Assembly (NCBI GenBank): GCA_024223715.1
Contig: JAAEOA010000390.1
Coordinates: 1-59,970, forward strand
Origin: a bacterium
Lineage (GTDB): Bacteria; Krumholzibacteriota; Krumholzibacteriia; LZORAL124-64-63
DNA length: 59,970 nucleotides
Reading direction: 5' to 3'
The position numbers were made by a program, and so were the translations under genes. Within the stretch, counting starts at the first letter, position 1, and each line of letters begins with the position of its first letter. Under the pieces are notes generated by a model that was not told where the DNA came from, did not search any database, and saw nothing but the letters and a program-made list of their open reading frames with translations. This document shows positions 43,787 through 52,178 of the stretch, one piece after another.

Positions 43787-45330
43787 TGAATATTTCATCT
43801 GATGCTGAAGGAACTGCACAGTTGCCCAGGGTTTATTGTGCCACCTTGGGTTGTGATAAAAACCTGGTCGACTCTGAGGCTTTGCTTGGGCGATTTGCTC
43901 TGCATGGTGTTCAGGCTGTCAACGATCTGGATGATGCCGATATCTGGATCCTCAACAGTTGTGGTTTTATTGATGCAGCCCGCAGTGACAGTGAAGAAAC
44001 ACTGCAGACCCTTATCGATTACAAGGAAGATCAGATTCTTGTAGTCTGTGGATGCTGGTCTCAGGAAAGTGGAGACGAGATTCAGGAGAAATTCCCCGGG
44101 GTGGATATTGTTGCTGGAGTAGGGCAATTTGACCGGGTGGTTGAAGCTTGCCTGGGTTTGTCTTCCCCGCAAGAGGATAATTCTGGACAAGGTCCGGATG
44201 CCAGTGCTTTCCCTTTAGCCGGAAAACCCATTGTTTCGGATCCCATGGCTGCAAATTACACAGGATTGGTTGACCGCCCTTTGCTAACTCCTGGCCATCT
44301 GGCTTTTGTAAAAATTGGGGAGGGTTGTAATTGCAATTGCACCTTCTGCCGCATTCCCATGATCCGGGGCCGGCAAATGAGTCGGCCAATCAAAGAGTTG
44401 GTTCAGGAAGTCCAAGGGTTGGTTGCCAGGGGTGTTACGGAAATTCAACTGGTTAGCCAGAATACCAGTGATTTTGGCCGTGATACCGGTGAGAATCTGT
44501 TGAATTTGGTGCAATCATTGAACGAAGTTCAGGGATTACGGAACATCCGCCTGTTGTATTTGTATTCAGGTTTGGTCTCTTCGGATGACCTTCTTCGCCT
44601 GTTGGAACTGGAAAAAGTGGCCCCTTATCTGGAGTTACCCATTCAGCATGCATCGCCTCATCTTCTCAAAGCCATGAAGCGTCCCGGGGGGTATAAGGCG
44701 ACACCTGAATTCTTCAAGATTCTGCGGAGGCATCACCCGGAATTGGTTTTACGAACCACGGCCCTTTTGGGATTTCCCGGTGAAGAAGAAGAAGATGTTT
44801 CCATTCTGGCTGATTTTCTGGCCGAGGTGAAATTTGATCATCTTGGAACCTATCGTTATTCTCCTGAAAAAGGAACCGTAGCGGTGAATCTTCCGGATCA
44901 GGTCCCGCCTGAAGTTATTTATGACCGTGAGGCCCTGATCATGGATTTGCAGTCGGAGATTTCCCAACGGCTGCAAAGTTCTCGCCTGGGTAAGGTTTAT
45001 GATGTAGTTGTCGATAAGATAATCGATCCATCGGATGAGGCATTTGCCGACGAGGTGGAAACGTTGCGTTCTTTTGATGAGGCTCATTGGTTGCAGGAAG
45101 CCAATGCACGATCTGCTTGGGATATGGTTGAAAATTCCCAGCCGGTAGCTGTGGGACGCAGTTTTCATTACGGTTATGATCTTGATGGTGTGGTTATGCT
45201 GCCTGCCTCCGGTTCTGGAAGAACCTTGGAAGCAGGGCAATGGCTGTCAGCAAAATTTTCTGCTGCCACGTCTTATGATACCTGGGCTTTGCCTGTTGGC
45301 GCAGCTCGAGAAGTGAAGGACCCGAAATAA
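43786..45330 (+). CDS. rimO: Ribosomal protein S12 methylthiotransferase RimO
   Basis: A 514-residue radical SAM enzyme that adds a methylthio group to an Asp of ribosomal protein S12. The N-terminal UPF0004 domain has CATLGCDKNLVDSE, NSCGFIDAA and the third cluster Cys in VCGCW. The radical SAM cluster lies at C181, C185 and C188 (EGC...FCRIP), followed by RGRQMSRP. A C-terminal TRAM-like domain ends the protein. The last 50 residues are longer than usual. ATG 43786 overlaps the ftsK stop by one base; TTG 43783 is also in frame. Similarity to MiaB is expected, but the RimO-like CFIPxxRG version supports this call. Confidence 0.9.
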   Translation: MNISSDAEGTAQLPRVYCATLGCDKNLVDSEALLGRFALHGVQAVNDLDDADIWILNSCGFIDAARSDSEETLQTLIDYKEDQILVVCGCWSQESGDEIQEKFPGVDIVAGVGQFDRVVEACLGLSSPQEDNSGQGPDASAFPLAGKPIVSDPMAANYTGLVDRPLLTPGHLAFVKIGEGCNCNCTFCRIPMIRGRQMSRPIKELVQEVQGLVARGVTEIQLVSQNTSDFGRDTGENLLNLVQSLNEVQGLRNIRLLYLYSGLVSSDDLLRLLELEKVAPYLELPIQHASPHLLKAMKRPGGYKATPEFFKILRRHHPELVLRTTALLGFPGEEEEDVSILADFLAEVKFDHLGTYRYSPEKGTVAVNLPDQVPPEVIYDREALIMDLQSEISQRLQSSRLGKVYDVVVDKIIDPSDEAFADEVETLRSFDEAHWLQEANARSAWDMVENSQPVAVGRSFHYGYDLDGVVMLPASGSGRTLEAGQWLSAKFSAATSYDTWALPVGAAREVKDPK

Positions 45331-45331
45331 G

Positions 45332-46102
45332 ATGAGTTCTCTTTTCAGTCTTCAAAAAAGGACCACTCAATTGCAGCGATTTTTCATTAATTTCCTTGCC
45401 CTGGGATTGGGTATGGCCCTGCTGATGACTTTGCCGTCTTTGGCCAAAGCCATCGACAATGCAAATGAAGATGTTAATGCTGAGGAAGCGTTCCTGGGTG
45501 AGGGGCCTCGTTCTCTTCCGGCAAGCAGTGAACCTGATACCGTAAGAACCAATGTCTGGTTGGTGGAAGCTCTGATGGCCGAAATTGTGCATTCCACCTC
45601 CCGGGTGCTGCCTCCAGCTCCAGCTGCCATTCAACTGGAAAGCCTGACCAACAAACCTGAAGATGGACTTTTTCAAGATGCCGTGGTCAGGGTTCTTGGT
45701 GGCATGGGGTACGATATTTACCTTCCCGACGAAGATCCTGCCCGTCAGGCTGCAGTGGATTGCATTTATTCGTTCAGTGTTCAGGCTGTACAGCTTAGTT
45801 ATCCGGAAGTGGGGCGAACCCTCGGTTTCTGGAAGAATTGGATTGACCGGGAACTTACTGTTGCCTCTCGAGTTGAGGTTACCGTGGCCAATTCCGGACG
45901 GTTGCTGATGAGTGAACGAGTGCAAAGAAGTTTTAGCGATCGAGTTTCTGCAGGTCATTTCGAGCTGGTTGATTCCCAGATGTATAACTTCACTACGGCT
46001 GAAACTTCAGAAAGCGGCTGGAAAGGTCGCATGGAAGAGATTATTGTTTTGGGCACCCTGGCCGGCCTAGTGGCTGTCTATTTTTCCAATACCGGCGATT
46101 AA
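45332..46102 (+). CDS. Exported protein of unknown function with C-terminal hydrophobic helix
   Basis: A 256-residue protein. It has a signal-peptide-like N-terminus (LALGLGMALLMTLPSLAKA, cleavage near residue 40), a mixed alpha-beta middle with DVAVDCIYSF-type strands, and a hydrophobic helix near the C-terminus (IIVLGTLAGLVAVYF). I do not recognise the family. It starts one base after rimO and lies 33 bp before bamD, so a role in outer-membrane or envelope maintenance is suggested by context only. The middle part has the look of CsgG/LpoB-like periplasmic proteins, but this is a weak impression. Confidence 0.55.
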   Translation: MSSLFSLQKRTTQLQRFFINFLALGLGMALLMTLPSLAKAIDNANEDVNAEEAFLGEGPRSLPASSEPDTVRTNVWLVEALMAEIVHSTSRVLPPAPAAIQLESLTNKPEDGLFQDAVVRVLGGMGYDIYLPDEDPARQAAVDCIYSFSVQAVQLSYPEVGRTLGFWKNWIDRELTVASRVEVTVANSGRLLMSERVQRSFSDRVSAGHFELVDSQMYNFTTAETSESGWKGRMEEIIVLGTLAGLVAVYFSNTGD

Positions 46103-46135
46103 AACCATACCGGATTTTTATCCGGGGAGGCTTCA

Positions 46136-46906
46136 GTGAAAATCAGAACTGTTCAGTGTCTCGTTTCGTTTCTTTTTATAACGGGTTTTCTCTTCCTTGT
46201 TGGCTGTGGTGCCAGCAATCCACATGCATCCGGGACCTACGAACGGGGGATGCTTTTTGTGGAGCAGGAGAAATATCCTGAAGCCATCAGTGCTCTTGAA
46301 GCTTTCGTTCGCCACAATCCCACCGATGAAAAAGCAGCCGAAGCTCAATACCAAAAAGCTTTGACATATTTGAATATGGAGGAATATCCACTGGCGGTCG
46401 TGGAGTTCCAGATAATGGTCAAAGATTATCCCACCAGCAGCCGTATTGAAGATGCCATGTTTCAGGAAGGCCTGGCCTATTACAAACAGGTTGGAAAAGT
46501 GGAGCGGGACATAACCGGAGCTTATGAAGCACGCCTGCATTTCCTGAAATTCAGTCAAACTTATCCTCAGTCCGAGCATATGGACGAAATTATTTCCACA
46601 ATGCGCGATATCAGCGATTTGATGGTCATGAAACGCTTGCAGCAGGTTCATGTGTTTCGTCAATTGAAACGTTATGAAGCTGTGGTAATGACTCTGGGAA
46701 TTGTTCTTGAGGAAGAAGCCAACAGTCGTTTGCTTGACCGGGTGATGTGGGAACGAGGACAGGGAGCTGAAAAACTTGGCGACTATGACACAGCCGAAGA
46801 AATGTACCAGCGCCTGGTTCAGGATTTTCCTGAGAGTGTCTTTCGCCAAGATGCTCTGAAGGCAATAAAGGATTTGGAAGAAATTCAGGCCAACGAAGAA
46901 GACTGA
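46136..46906 (+). CDS. bamD: Outer-membrane assembly lipoprotein BamD-like (TPR)
   Basis: A 256-residue lipoprotein with the signal MKIRTVQCLVSFLFITGF and lipobox LVGC (Cys near residue 24), followed by five TPR-like helical pairs (YERGMLFVEQEKYPEAISAL, then KALTYLNMEEYPLAVVEFQ and others). In BamD these repeats hold BamA and receive unfolded outer-membrane proteins at the periplasmic face. The length matches the BamD/YfiO family. The GTG start 46136 has a GGGGAGG upstream. It is followed by nadD after one base. Another TPR lipoprotein is possible, but the outer-membrane context supports BamD. Confidence 0.8.
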   Translation: MKIRTVQCLVSFLFITGFLFLVGCGASNPHASGTYERGMLFVEQEKYPEAISALEAFVRHNPTDEKAAEAQYQKALTYLNMEEYPLAVVEFQIMVKDYPTSSRIEDAMFQEGLAYYKQVGKVERDITGAYEARLHFLKFSQTYPQSEHMDEIISTMRDISDLMVMKRLQQVHVFRQLKRYEAVVMTLGIVLEEEANSRLLDRVMWERGQGAEKLGDYDTAEEMYQRLVQDFPESVFRQDALKAIKDLEEIQANEED

Positions 46907-46907
46907 G

Positions 46908-47486
46908 ATGAAACTGGCTATTCTCGGAGGGTCTTTCGATCCGGTGCATGTTGGGCATGTGGCCATGGTTGAGTTCATTTTGGAACACACACACATTGAC
47001 CGAGTGCTTGTTGTCCCCGCTAGTTGTTCCCCTTTTAAAAATCAATCAGTTACTGCGCCGGAGCATCGTCTGGAAATGGTTCGGTTGGCTTTTTCTCATT
47101 TGAAGGACTGTCAGATTTCCGACCTTGAAGTCAGGCGTGGGGGCCCCTCCTATATGATTGATACTCTGGAATTCCTGCAAAAGGTGCCCCCAGTACCTGA
47201 AATATCGCTGATTGTTGGCCAGGATAACTTAGAGGATTTTTTCAAATGGCACCGGGTTGATGATGTTCTTGCTCTGGCTGAAATCCTTGTTCTGGGAAGA
47301 CAGGTTGGCACATCCCAAACGGTAAATATTCCTGATTCTCACAAACATCGCTTTCATTTCTTTCTGGAATTCGACAGACGGGTGTCATCCACTGAAATCC
47401 GTGTTATGTTGGACTCTGATGAACTGGCTGATGGGCAGCTTTCACCTGCGGTGCGCCAGTACATTAAGAAACATTCCTTGTATTAG
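46908..47486 (+). CDS. nadD: Nicotinate-nucleotide adenylyltransferase
   Basis: A 192-residue NadD that makes deamido-NAD from nicotinate mononucleotide and ATP. It begins with the GSFDPVHVGHVAM nucleotidyltransferase loop (HxGH) at residues 8-20, and has the substrate-binding region around PASCSPFK, plus STEIRVML near the end, the second ATP motif. ATG 46908 is one base after the bamD stop. Its end overlaps the open frame of the next gene, but the real polA start lies 47 bp downstream. Confidence 0.92.
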   Translation: MKLAILGGSFDPVHVGHVAMVEFILEHTHIDRVLVVPASCSPFKNQSVTAPEHRLEMVRLAFSHLKDCQISDLEVRRGGPSYMIDTLEFLQKVPPVPEISLIVGQDNLEDFFKWHRVDDVLALAEILVLGRQVGTSQTVNIPDSHKHRFHFFLEFDRRVSSTEIRVMLDSDELADGQLSPAVRQYIKKHSLY

Positions 47487-47532
47487 TAATTCTTTCAATT
47501 CCGTGTGTGAATACACAGGAAAGGACTCTACC

Positions 47533-50376
47533 GTGTCGCTGATTCTGGTGGACGGCTCCGCCCTCTTTTACCGCTCTCATTATGCTTTTGCCAAACGTCC
47601 GTTAACCGCTCCCAATGGTGAGCTGACCTCAGTTGTTTATGGCTTCCTGAGTGGCTTGTTACGGCTTATTGAAGAAAACACCCCCGAGCACCTTGCTGTT
47701 GTTTTTGATGTTAGGGGCAAGAATTTCAGGCACGAAATGTTTCCTGAATACAAGGCTAACCGAAAACCCATGCCCGAAGAGCTGGCTGGTCAATTGCCTC
47801 GGCTGCGGGAAGTTCTGGAAGCCTGGGGAATTGCCATTCTTGAGCAACAAGGTGTTGAAGCCGATGATGTCATGGGGTCTGTGGCCAAACAGACCTCCGA
47901 CCATGCGGACAAAGTGTGGTTCTATACCGGCGACAAAGATTTTATGCAATTGCTGGACGATCGTATCGGTATGCTTAAACCCCAGCATCGTGGCTCCGGA
48001 GTTGATTCGCTCACCGGCGACGATGTTTTGAAGAAATTCAATCTTGACCCGGTGGACCTGATTCATGTGTTTGCTCTCTCGGGTGATGCTGCAGACAACA
48101 TTCCCGGTGCTCCGGGTATTGGTGAAAAAACAGCTCTCAAACTCATTCGCGAATTTGGGTCACTTGAAGGGTTGTATGAAAGCCTTGAAGCCAGCAACTT
48201 AACGCCTCGTTTAAAAAGGGTACTCTCCGAAAACAAGGATCAGGTGTTTCTTTCAAGAGATTTGTTCATAATCAAGAAAGACCTGCAGGTTGATCTGGAC
48301 TGGGAACAGCTAAAAACCAGTTTGCCGGTGGGAACTCATTTCATGAATCTGCTGCAGGAACTGGGCTTGAAAAGGGTCCAGGAATATGTCACTCGTTTGG
48401 CTAAACAGTACCCGCATTTGTACGGTTCTGATCATGAAAAGACCCCGGAGATGGCAGGAATAGATCTTCCCATCGAAATTAATGAGCCGTTGACCTGGTT
48501 GCAGAAACGGGTAGAACGTAGTTACCGCTTGCTGGACTCCAGTGAAAAACTGCAAACCTGGCTGGAATCTCTCGATCCTCAGGCCCCATTGGCCGTAGAT
48601 ACAGAGACCGATAGCCTGCGGCCCGATGTGGCCCGACTTGTGGGCGTGTGTCTGGCGGGTTTCGACACCGCGGGTAATAAACTTAACCCAGCCTACATTC
48701 CGGTTCGTTGGCGAAGTGAAGATGCTGTTGATGCCGCAAGCGGAGCTGATACACTTTTTCCTGTGGGGGCAGAAGAAAATCGTCTGGCTCAGGTGAGGGA
48801 ATTGCTGGGGCCGGTTCTTGCCGATGCGCGGTCTCTGAAAGTGGGACAAAACCTGAAATACGACGAGTGGATTTTGCTGGGAGCTGAAATGCCCCTCGGC
48901 GGGCCTCGTTTTGATACCATGTTGGCTTCTTATGTATTGGATCCAGGCCGGCGCAGTCACGGACTCGATGACCTGGTTCTGGACCACTGTGATCATCAAA
49001 TGATGGCCTACAAGGAGCTTTTTGCACCCCGGGATCGTTTGAAGGATATCCTCGCTGTAGATGCTGATCAGTTAGCTGTTTACGCGGCCGAAGATGCTGA
49101 TTTTACTCTTCAACTTTTTGAGTTTTTCCAGCCTGAACTGGATAAATCGGGCATGAAAGCCCTTTTCTATGACCTGGAAATGCCGGTCATGTCTGTGCTT
49201 TTGGAAATGGAACGCACGGGTATTTACGTGGATAAGAAATTTCTTTCCGGACTGAAATGTCGGTTTGAAAAAGAATTGTCGGATCTTAATTCGAAGATAC
49301 ACGAATTGGCCGGCGAAGAATTCAACATTCAAAGTCCCAAACAGTTATCAGTCATTCTTTTTGAAAAACTGGGCCTCAAACCGATCAAAAAAACAACAAC
49401 AGGCTGGAGCACCGATGTTTCGGTCCTGACAGCCTTGGCCGATGAACACCCCCTGCCGGCCATGATTTTGGAATACCGACAAGTGGCCAAATTGCAGAAT
49501 ACTTATGTGGATGTTCTGCCAGGGCTGGCTAATCCGGCCACGGGTTTGATTCACACCTCTTACAATCAGGCTGTTGCAGCTACAGGACGACTTTCGAGTA
49601 GTAACCCCAATTTACAGAACATCCCAATACGAACTGAATTGGGCCGGTTGATTCGGCAGGCTTTTGTACCCAGGAAAAAAGGAAACATCTTTCTGAGTGC
49701 CGATTACAGCCAGGTGGAGTTGCGACTATTGGCCCACCTGGCTCAGGATCCGGGACTGCTGGGAGCCTTCCGCGATGGTGTCGATGTCCACCAAAGGACC
49801 GCAGCGTTGATTGGTGGGATCGATGAAAGTGACGTGACTTCAGAACAACGCAGCCGGGCCAAAGCCATTAATTTTGGAGTGATTTATGGAATGGGGGCCC
49901 GGGCTTTGGCCCGGCAAATAAAGGTTACAGTCAAAGAAGCATCAGCTTTCATTGAAACGTATTTTGAAACTTATCCGGGTGTGCGTGAATTTATTGATAA
50001 GACCAAAAAAGAGGCAGCAGAAAACCAGATGGTGGAAACTCTGTTGGGCAGGCGCCGCCTGTTGCCCGATATTAACTCGGACAACCCCCGCATTCGTAGC
50101 TTCCAGGAGCGTGTGGCCGTCAATACTCCCATTCAGGGAACAGCTGCTGATCTTATTAAATTGGCCATGATTCGTATCAGTAAAAGTTTGGCTGAATATG
50201 AAGGGGAGGCCCTGCTTTTGTTACAGGTACACGATGAATTAGTCCTGGAATTGCCCGAATCTGAGAAAGATGCCGTTTCTGTCCTTGTGCAGCAGGGAAT
50301 GGAAGGGGCTTTGGAGCTGGATATTCCCTTGTTGGTTGATGTGAACACTGGAGCGAACTGGTCGGAGGCCCACTGA
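47533..50376 (+). CDS. polA: DNA polymerase I
   Basis: A 947-residue Pol I with three domains. The 5'-3' exonuclease spans about 1-290. The 3'-5' proofreading domain (about 330-530) keeps the DxE motif in AVDTETDSL (D356, E358), so it is probably active. The polymerase domain has motif A SADYSQVELR (D724), motif B RSRAKAINFGVIYGM and motif C VHDELVLE (D901). It repairs DNA and removes primers. GTG 47533 gives the usual N-terminus MSLILVDGSALFYRSHYAF after a GGAAAGGA; the open frame reaches 47401 inside nadD. Its stop overlaps the coaE start by one base. Confidence 0.96.
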   Translation: MSLILVDGSALFYRSHYAFAKRPLTAPNGELTSVVYGFLSGLLRLIEENTPEHLAVVFDVRGKNFRHEMFPEYKANRKPMPEELAGQLPRLREVLEAWGIAILEQQGVEADDVMGSVAKQTSDHADKVWFYTGDKDFMQLLDDRIGMLKPQHRGSGVDSLTGDDVLKKFNLDPVDLIHVFALSGDAADNIPGAPGIGEKTALKLIREFGSLEGLYESLEASNLTPRLKRVLSENKDQVFLSRDLFIIKKDLQVDLDWEQLKTSLPVGTHFMNLLQELGLKRVQEYVTRLAKQYPHLYGSDHEKTPEMAGIDLPIEINEPLTWLQKRVERSYRLLDSSEKLQTWLESLDPQAPLAVDTETDSLRPDVARLVGVCLAGFDTAGNKLNPAYIPVRWRSEDAVDAASGADTLFPVGAEENRLAQVRELLGPVLADARSLKVGQNLKYDEWILLGAEMPLGGPRFDTMLASYVLDPGRRSHGLDDLVLDHCDHQMMAYKELFAPRDRLKDILAVDADQLAVYAAEDADFTLQLFEFFQPELDKSGMKALFYDLEMPVMSVLLEMERTGIYVDKKFLSGLKCRFEKELSDLNSKIHELAGEEFNIQSPKQLSVILFEKLGLKPIKKTTTGWSTDVSVLTALADEHPLPAMILEYRQVAKLQNTYVDVLPGLANPATGLIHTSYNQAVAATGRLSSSNPNLQNIPIRTELGRLIRQAFVPRKKGNIFLSADYSQVELRLLAHLAQDPGLLGAFRDGVDVHQRTAALIGGIDESDVTSEQRSRAKAINFGVIYGMGARALARQIKVTVKEASAFIETYFETYPGVREFIDKTKKEAAENQMVETLLGRRRLLPDINSDNPRIRSFQERVAVNTPIQGTAADLIKLAMIRISKSLAEYEGEALLLLQVHDELVLELPESEKDAVSVLVQQGMEGALELDIPLLVDVNTGANWSEAH

Positions 50377-50966
50377 TGGAGATTTGGGTTGTCACTGGGC
50401 CCATTGGTGCCGGGAAATCCACTGTTTCTTCTCTATTGAAGGAACACGGAGCCCAAATTGTTGATGCAGATTTATTGGGCCATGAAGTTCTGAAGGATCC
50501 TCTCGTTAGAGACGGATTGGTTGAATATTTCGGAGATTGCATTTTGAAAGAGGGCCAAATTCAACGCAGTATCCTTGGGCCTCTGGTTTTTGATGACGAC
50601 GAAGCAATGGCCCGTCTGAATGAATTAACTCATCCGCCATTAATTGATTTGGCAACGGCCCACCTTCAGGAAATCCGGGATTCCCGCCAGCATGAGCTTG
50701 CTGTTCTGGAGGCAGCCGTGTATTTTCTTTGGCCACCGATGCCCCATGTGGATCGAGTGATTTCTGTAGTGGCCAATGATGATGTGCGTCTTCAGCGATT
50801 GATGAAATCCCGAAACCTGAGTGAAAATCAGGTTCGGGCAAGAATGGCTTCCCAGGACTCTCTTTCATCTTTTTGGGAAAATGCTGATATCGTACTGGAC
50901 AATAGCCACGATCAGGGTAGTTTGAAGCTTGCTGTGGGAAAACTGATAACTCTGCTTGATGCTTAA
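50376..50966 (+). CDS. coaE: Dephospho-CoA kinase
   Basis: A 196-residue CoaE that phosphorylates dephospho-CoA in the last step of CoA synthesis. The P-loop GPIGAGKST lies at residues 8-16, DADLLGHEVL follows the second strand, and the lid includes QRLMKSRNLSENQVRARMASQ. The length is typical. The start ATG 50376 shares its A with the polA stop codon, so the two are coupled; polA-coaE neighbours are common. The prfB gene begins 40 bp downstream. Confidence 0.92.
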   Translation: MEIWVVTGPIGAGKSTVSSLLKEHGAQIVDADLLGHEVLKDPLVRDGLVEYFGDCILKEGQIQRSILGPLVFDDDEAMARLNELTHPPLIDLATAHLQEIRDSRQHELAVLEAAVYFLWPPMPHVDRVISVVANDDVRLQRLMKSRNLSENQVRARMASQDSLSSFWENADIVLDNSHDQGSLKLAVGKLITLLDA

Positions 50967-51006
50967 TCTATTCAGAAGCCCTTCTGGGGCAGAGAGCGAT
51001 TGAATT

Positions 51007-52105
51007 GTGAAAGAATCTTTGGACAAAATATTAGAAGCCACCCAACGCCTCAACGCCCTCAAGGAGGGTCTTTGACTACTCATCCCTGTGCGAGGAGTTA
51101 AAAGGGCTGGAAGCCAAGCAACTGGACCCTGATTTCTGGAATGACCAGGAAAATGCTACCCATATTCTGCGCAAAGCCCAAAACGTAAAACAGTGGACTG
51201 TGCCTCTGGAAGAAACGGCAGAACAAATCGAAGAACTCGAGTTGTTGGCTGAGATGGCCCAGGAAGAGAATGACCCGGAAACCGCTGAAGAAGTTAAGAA
51301 AGGTGTTCAGGTTCTGGATAAACGCCTGGAAAAACTTGATTTTCAATTTTTACTCAGCGATGAAGATGATAACCGGGGCGCGGTTGTGGAGATTCACCCT
51401 GGAGCGGGTGGAACCGAGAGCCAGGACTGGGCTCAAATGCTGATGCGCATGTACACGCGATATTTTGAACGCCAGGATTTCAAATTCAAAACCCTGGACC
51501 TTCAATCCGGAGATGAAGCGGGAATAAAAAGTGTTGTCCTGGAAGTGGATGCTGCATTTGCTTATGGCTATTTGAAAAGTGAATCGGGTGTTCACCGTCT
51601 GGTACGTATCAGCCCGTTCGATTCTCAAAGCCGGCGGCACACTTCTTTTGCCTCGGTCTTTGTATTTCCTTTGGTCGATGACGATGTAGAAATTGAGATC
51701 GACATGAACGAAGTGCGGGTCGATACTTATCGGGCCCAGGGGGCCGGTGGTCAGCATGTGAATAAAACTGACAGCGCTGTGCGTTTGACTCACGAACCCA
51801 GTGGAGTGGTGGTTCAGTGCCAGAGCGAACGCAGTCAGCTTCGCAACCGGGAAAGTGCCATGACCATGTTGCGGGCCAAATTGTATTTGAAAGTAATGGA
51901 AGAGCGTCAACAAGAGCGCGACGCAATCGAAGCTGAGAAAATGGACAATGCCTGGGGTAGCCAGATACGCTCATATGTTCTGCAACCATATACCAAGGTA
52001 AAAGATCACCGTACCGACCATGAGACCGGAAATTCAACCGGCGTTCTGGACGGGGATCTGGAATCCTTTATCGATGCATTCTTAAGATGGAAAAGCAGTC
52101 GGTAA
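51007..52105 (+). CDS. prfB: Peptide chain release factor 2, with programmed +1 frameshift
   Basis: RF2 ends translation at UAA and UGA. Reading starts at GTG 51007 and meets UGA at 51073-51075 after 22 codons. The sequence there is the classic RF2 recoding site: an internal AAGGAGGG (51061-51068) two bases before CTTTGAC (51070-51076). Slipping +1 at CTT and reading GAC from 51074 gives 365 residues, the length of E. coli RF2. The anticodon-like SPF tripeptide is at 202-204 and GGQ at 247-249. RF2 thus regulates itself: low RF2 allows the slip. The coding sequence is 51007-51072 joined to 51074-52105. Confidence 0.96.
51061..51076 (+). promoter_or_regulatory. RF2 programmed frameshift site
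   Basis: Shine-Dalgarno-like AAGGAGGG followed by TCTTTGAC. The slippery CTT (51070-51072) precedes UGA at 51073-51075 and the C at 51076 that makes this a weak stop. The arrangement matches prfB sites known in many bacteria. Confidence 0.95.
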
Positions 52106-52106
52106 A

Positions 52107-52138
52107 TTGAATTGTGGCTTGAATTGAATACAATTCAA
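52107..52138 (+). repeat. Three 8-bp half-sites at 12-bp spacing upstream of lysS
   Basis: TTGAATTG occurs at 52107-52114 and 52119-52126, and its reverse complement CAATTCAA at 52131-52138. Starts are exactly 12 bp apart. The second and third form a perfect 8-bp stem around AATA. The array lies 41 bp before the lysS start, in the 73-bp gap after prfB. It could be an operator or an RNA hairpin. Confidence 0.7.
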
Positions 52139-52178
52139 TTCGCCCCTGTAACTTTGAAAACAAACTGGGAGTAATGCT

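Noticed and set aside
51007..51075. Short ORF ending in UGA before prfB, as if prfB were broken
   Set aside because: The Shine-Dalgarno-like sequence, CTTTGAC and exact restoration of a 365-residue RF2 show programmed frameshifting rather than a mutation.
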